A DNA stretch of 64,000 bases from Amphritea japonica ATCC BAA-1530 (GTDB lineage: Bacteria; Pseudomonadota; Gammaproteobacteria; Pseudomonadales; Balneatricaceae), in assembly GCF_016592435.1 (NCBI RefSeq), contig NZ_AP014545.1, forward strand, positions 2,674,693 to 2,738,692. Direction: 5' to 3'. Below are positions 62,875 through 64,000 of the stretch, in pieces (the first letter of the stretch is position 1; the number at the start of each line of letters is the position of its first letter). The position numbers and the translations under genes are program-made. The notes beneath the pieces are model-generated. The model had not been told where the DNA came from. It saw only the letters and a list, made by a program, of their open reading frames with translations, and did no database searches.

Positions 62875-63608
62875 TTTTCCTGCCCTCCATCTTTCTGCTC
62901 TACTGAACCGGGTGGAAAGCGGACTTCAACACCAAAGTAGTCCGCCTGACTTTCCAGCCAATGGGACACAGAATTCAAATCAGAGGCTCCACCGGTCGTT
63001 AGATAACGACCAATATGCCCCGTTAACTGAGCACAGCCAGCACTTGCACCAATGACGCCATTACGGGCTTTAACATAGCCACCAAAGTCGGCATATTGAG
63101 TTTTCAGAGAGGAAAGCTGTTTGGGGCCGGTACACCGGGCATCACCGGTCATACGAAAAACACCAGGATACGCCGAGGGGTAAACCGGATCACCTTTAGC
63201 GGGAGAAGAGGCACAGATAATAACGCCTGCTTTAATCGCGTTCTCGCAGGCGACTCTCAGAATGTCACGATCATTCCGCAGCCCCAGACTCAAATTAATC
63301 AGATCGACCTGCTGCTCTACTAGCCAATCTATTGCTGCAGCCACCTGAACCGGCGTAGTGCTCAGTCGTTCAGTAAAGATCTGAGCGATAGCAAACTCAG
63401 CCTGAGGAGCCTGTTCTGCGATCACCTCTAACAAAGCGGAACCGTGACCCAGACGGTCATTAACAACTGGCGCTAAAATAACACCCTGGTCAAATCTGAA
63501 TGCCTGCGAGGCAACAACCCGATCGATTCCAACGGGCGGTGATGATTCAAAACCATAACCGCTGTCTACAATACCAATAGTCACTCTACCGGTTGTCTTC
63601 AAACCCAT
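62871..63608 (-). CDS. qhpE: Subtilisin-like protease removing the QhpC leader
   Basis: 245 residues with the subtilase triad: Asp15 in GIVDSGYG, His55 in DRLGHGSAL and Ser189 in GVIGASAGCAQL. The Ser motif is altered from GTSxAxP to GASAGCA. There is no signal peptide, so the enzyme should cut the 28-residue leader in the cytoplasm before export. The ATG at 63608 directly follows the qhpF stop with GAGG upstream; an earlier TTG would overlap qhpF. Confidence 0.9.
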   Translation of the reverse strand: MGLKTTGRVTIGIVDSGYGFESSPPVGIDRVVASQAFRFDQGVILAPVVNDRLGHGSALLEVIAEQAPQAEFAIAQIFTERLSTTPVQVAAAIDWLVEQQVDLINLSLGLRNDRDILRVACENAIKAGVIICASSPAKGDPVYPSAYPGVFRMTGDARCTGPKQLSSLKTQYADFGGYVKARNGVIGASAGCAQLTGHIGRYLTTGGASDLNSVSHWLESQADYFGVEVRFPPGSVEQKDGGQEK

Positions 63609-63609
63609 A

Positions 63610-64000
63610 TTACTCAGCCTCAGGCAAGGTATTTTCGGCAACTAACAAACCACTGTTTAACTCTATTCGCAGATCTACACCACTTAGTGTCGAAGCCCTG
63701 TGACTAATCAGGATACGAGTCTTACCGGCAAAGATACGATTCACATTAGCGATCACTTCAGCTTCAGTCGCTTCATCCACCGCAGAGGTTGCCTCATCCA
63801 ATATAAGGATTGCCGGCTTTTGCAGAATCGCCCGAGCGATCGCCACCCGCTGCTTCTGGCCACCCGACAGTTGGCTGCCACGCTCCCCTAATGGTGTTTC
63901 CAGCCCCATTGGCAGTGACTCGATCAACTCAGTTAACTGTGCCTGATCTGTAGCCGCCTGCACCTGTGCATCACTGGCTTCGGGTGCGGCATAACGAATA
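63610..64000 (-). CDS. qhpF: ABC transporter of QHNDH gamma-subunit export (C-terminal part)
   Basis: The frame is open to the window edge, so only the C-terminal 130 codons are seen. They contain the end of an ABC ATPase: signature LSGGQKQRVAIARAILQ, Walker B ILILDEATSAVD and switch ISHRAS. Exporter-type sequence (IRYAAPEASDAQV before it) fits the peptide or protein exporter QhpF that carries the crosslinked gamma subunit to the periplasm. It is followed at once by qhpE and qhpG. Confidence 0.88.
   Translation of the reverse strand, partial: IRYAAPEASDAQVQAATDQAQLTELIESLPMGLETPLGERGSQLSGGQKQRVAIARAILQKPAILILDEATSAVDEATEAEVIANVNRIFAGKTRILISHRASTLSGVDLRIELNSGLLVAENTLPEAE

Overview
The window looks like a chromosomal segment of a marine, osmolyte-using gammaproteobacterium, probably of the Oceanospirillales type (Amphritea, Neptunomonas or Marinobacterium-like). 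This is inferred from gene content and protein style; no rRNA or other phylogenetic marker is present.

From 1 to 34.4 kb the window holds a nearly complete glycine betaine to pyruvate catabolic locus, comparable to the gbt region of Pseudomonas. It contains the end of the betaine monooxygenase gene (gbcA), a proC-like reductase, a BCCT osmolyte carrier, the dimethylglycine module (dgcA, dgcB and two ETF subunits, with a DUF5943-like protein and an M19-like enzyme upstream), the activator gbdR, a response regulator / periplasmic binding protein / hybrid kinase operon, a TRAP transporter, a second GlxA-type AraC regulator, L-serine dehydratase, purU, tetrameric sarcosine oxidase (soxBDAG) and glyA. 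Betaine would lose its methyl groups stepwise to glycine; GlyA makes serine from glycine plus methylene-THF; serine dehydratase yields pyruvate; PurU recycles formyl-THF. A small unrelated cluster (trypsin-like secreted protease and two hypothetical proteins, one apparently frameshifted) sits at 12.3-13.9 kb.

From 34.4 to 45.1 kb the DNA is accessory in character. It carries interspersed palindromic repeats, a chain of small hairpins ending in an intrinsic terminator, a third GlxA-type regulator, an AT-rich TIR-NTPase defence-type gene, an orphan HigA-like antitoxin beside a 26-codon relic of its toxin, and an HSL-type hydrolase. It also contains a zinc-starvation operon (hisI, dihydroorotase, folE2, gamma-carbonic-anhydrase-like) preceded by a Zur-box-like palindrome, and a stretch of periodic palindromes.

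From 45.1 to 51.1 kb are ordinary housekeeping or accessory genes (EamA transporter, MDR-type oxidoreductase, LysR regulator, DsbA/HCCA isomerase, YceH, MOSC).

From 51.1 kb to the right edge is a quinohemoprotein amine dehydrogenase (QHNDH) system: an AcoR-like sigma-54 activator, an outer-membrane porin, structural genes qhpA, qhpC and qhpB, the radical SAM crosslinking enzyme qhpD, a divergent aldehyde dehydrogenase, and the maturation genes qhpG, qhpE and qhpF (cut by the window end). Both divergent units have sigma-54 type -24/-12 elements, which suggests the enhancer-binding protein controls primary-amine oxidation here. No rRNA, tRNA, CRISPR array, integrase or intact insertion sequence was recognised.
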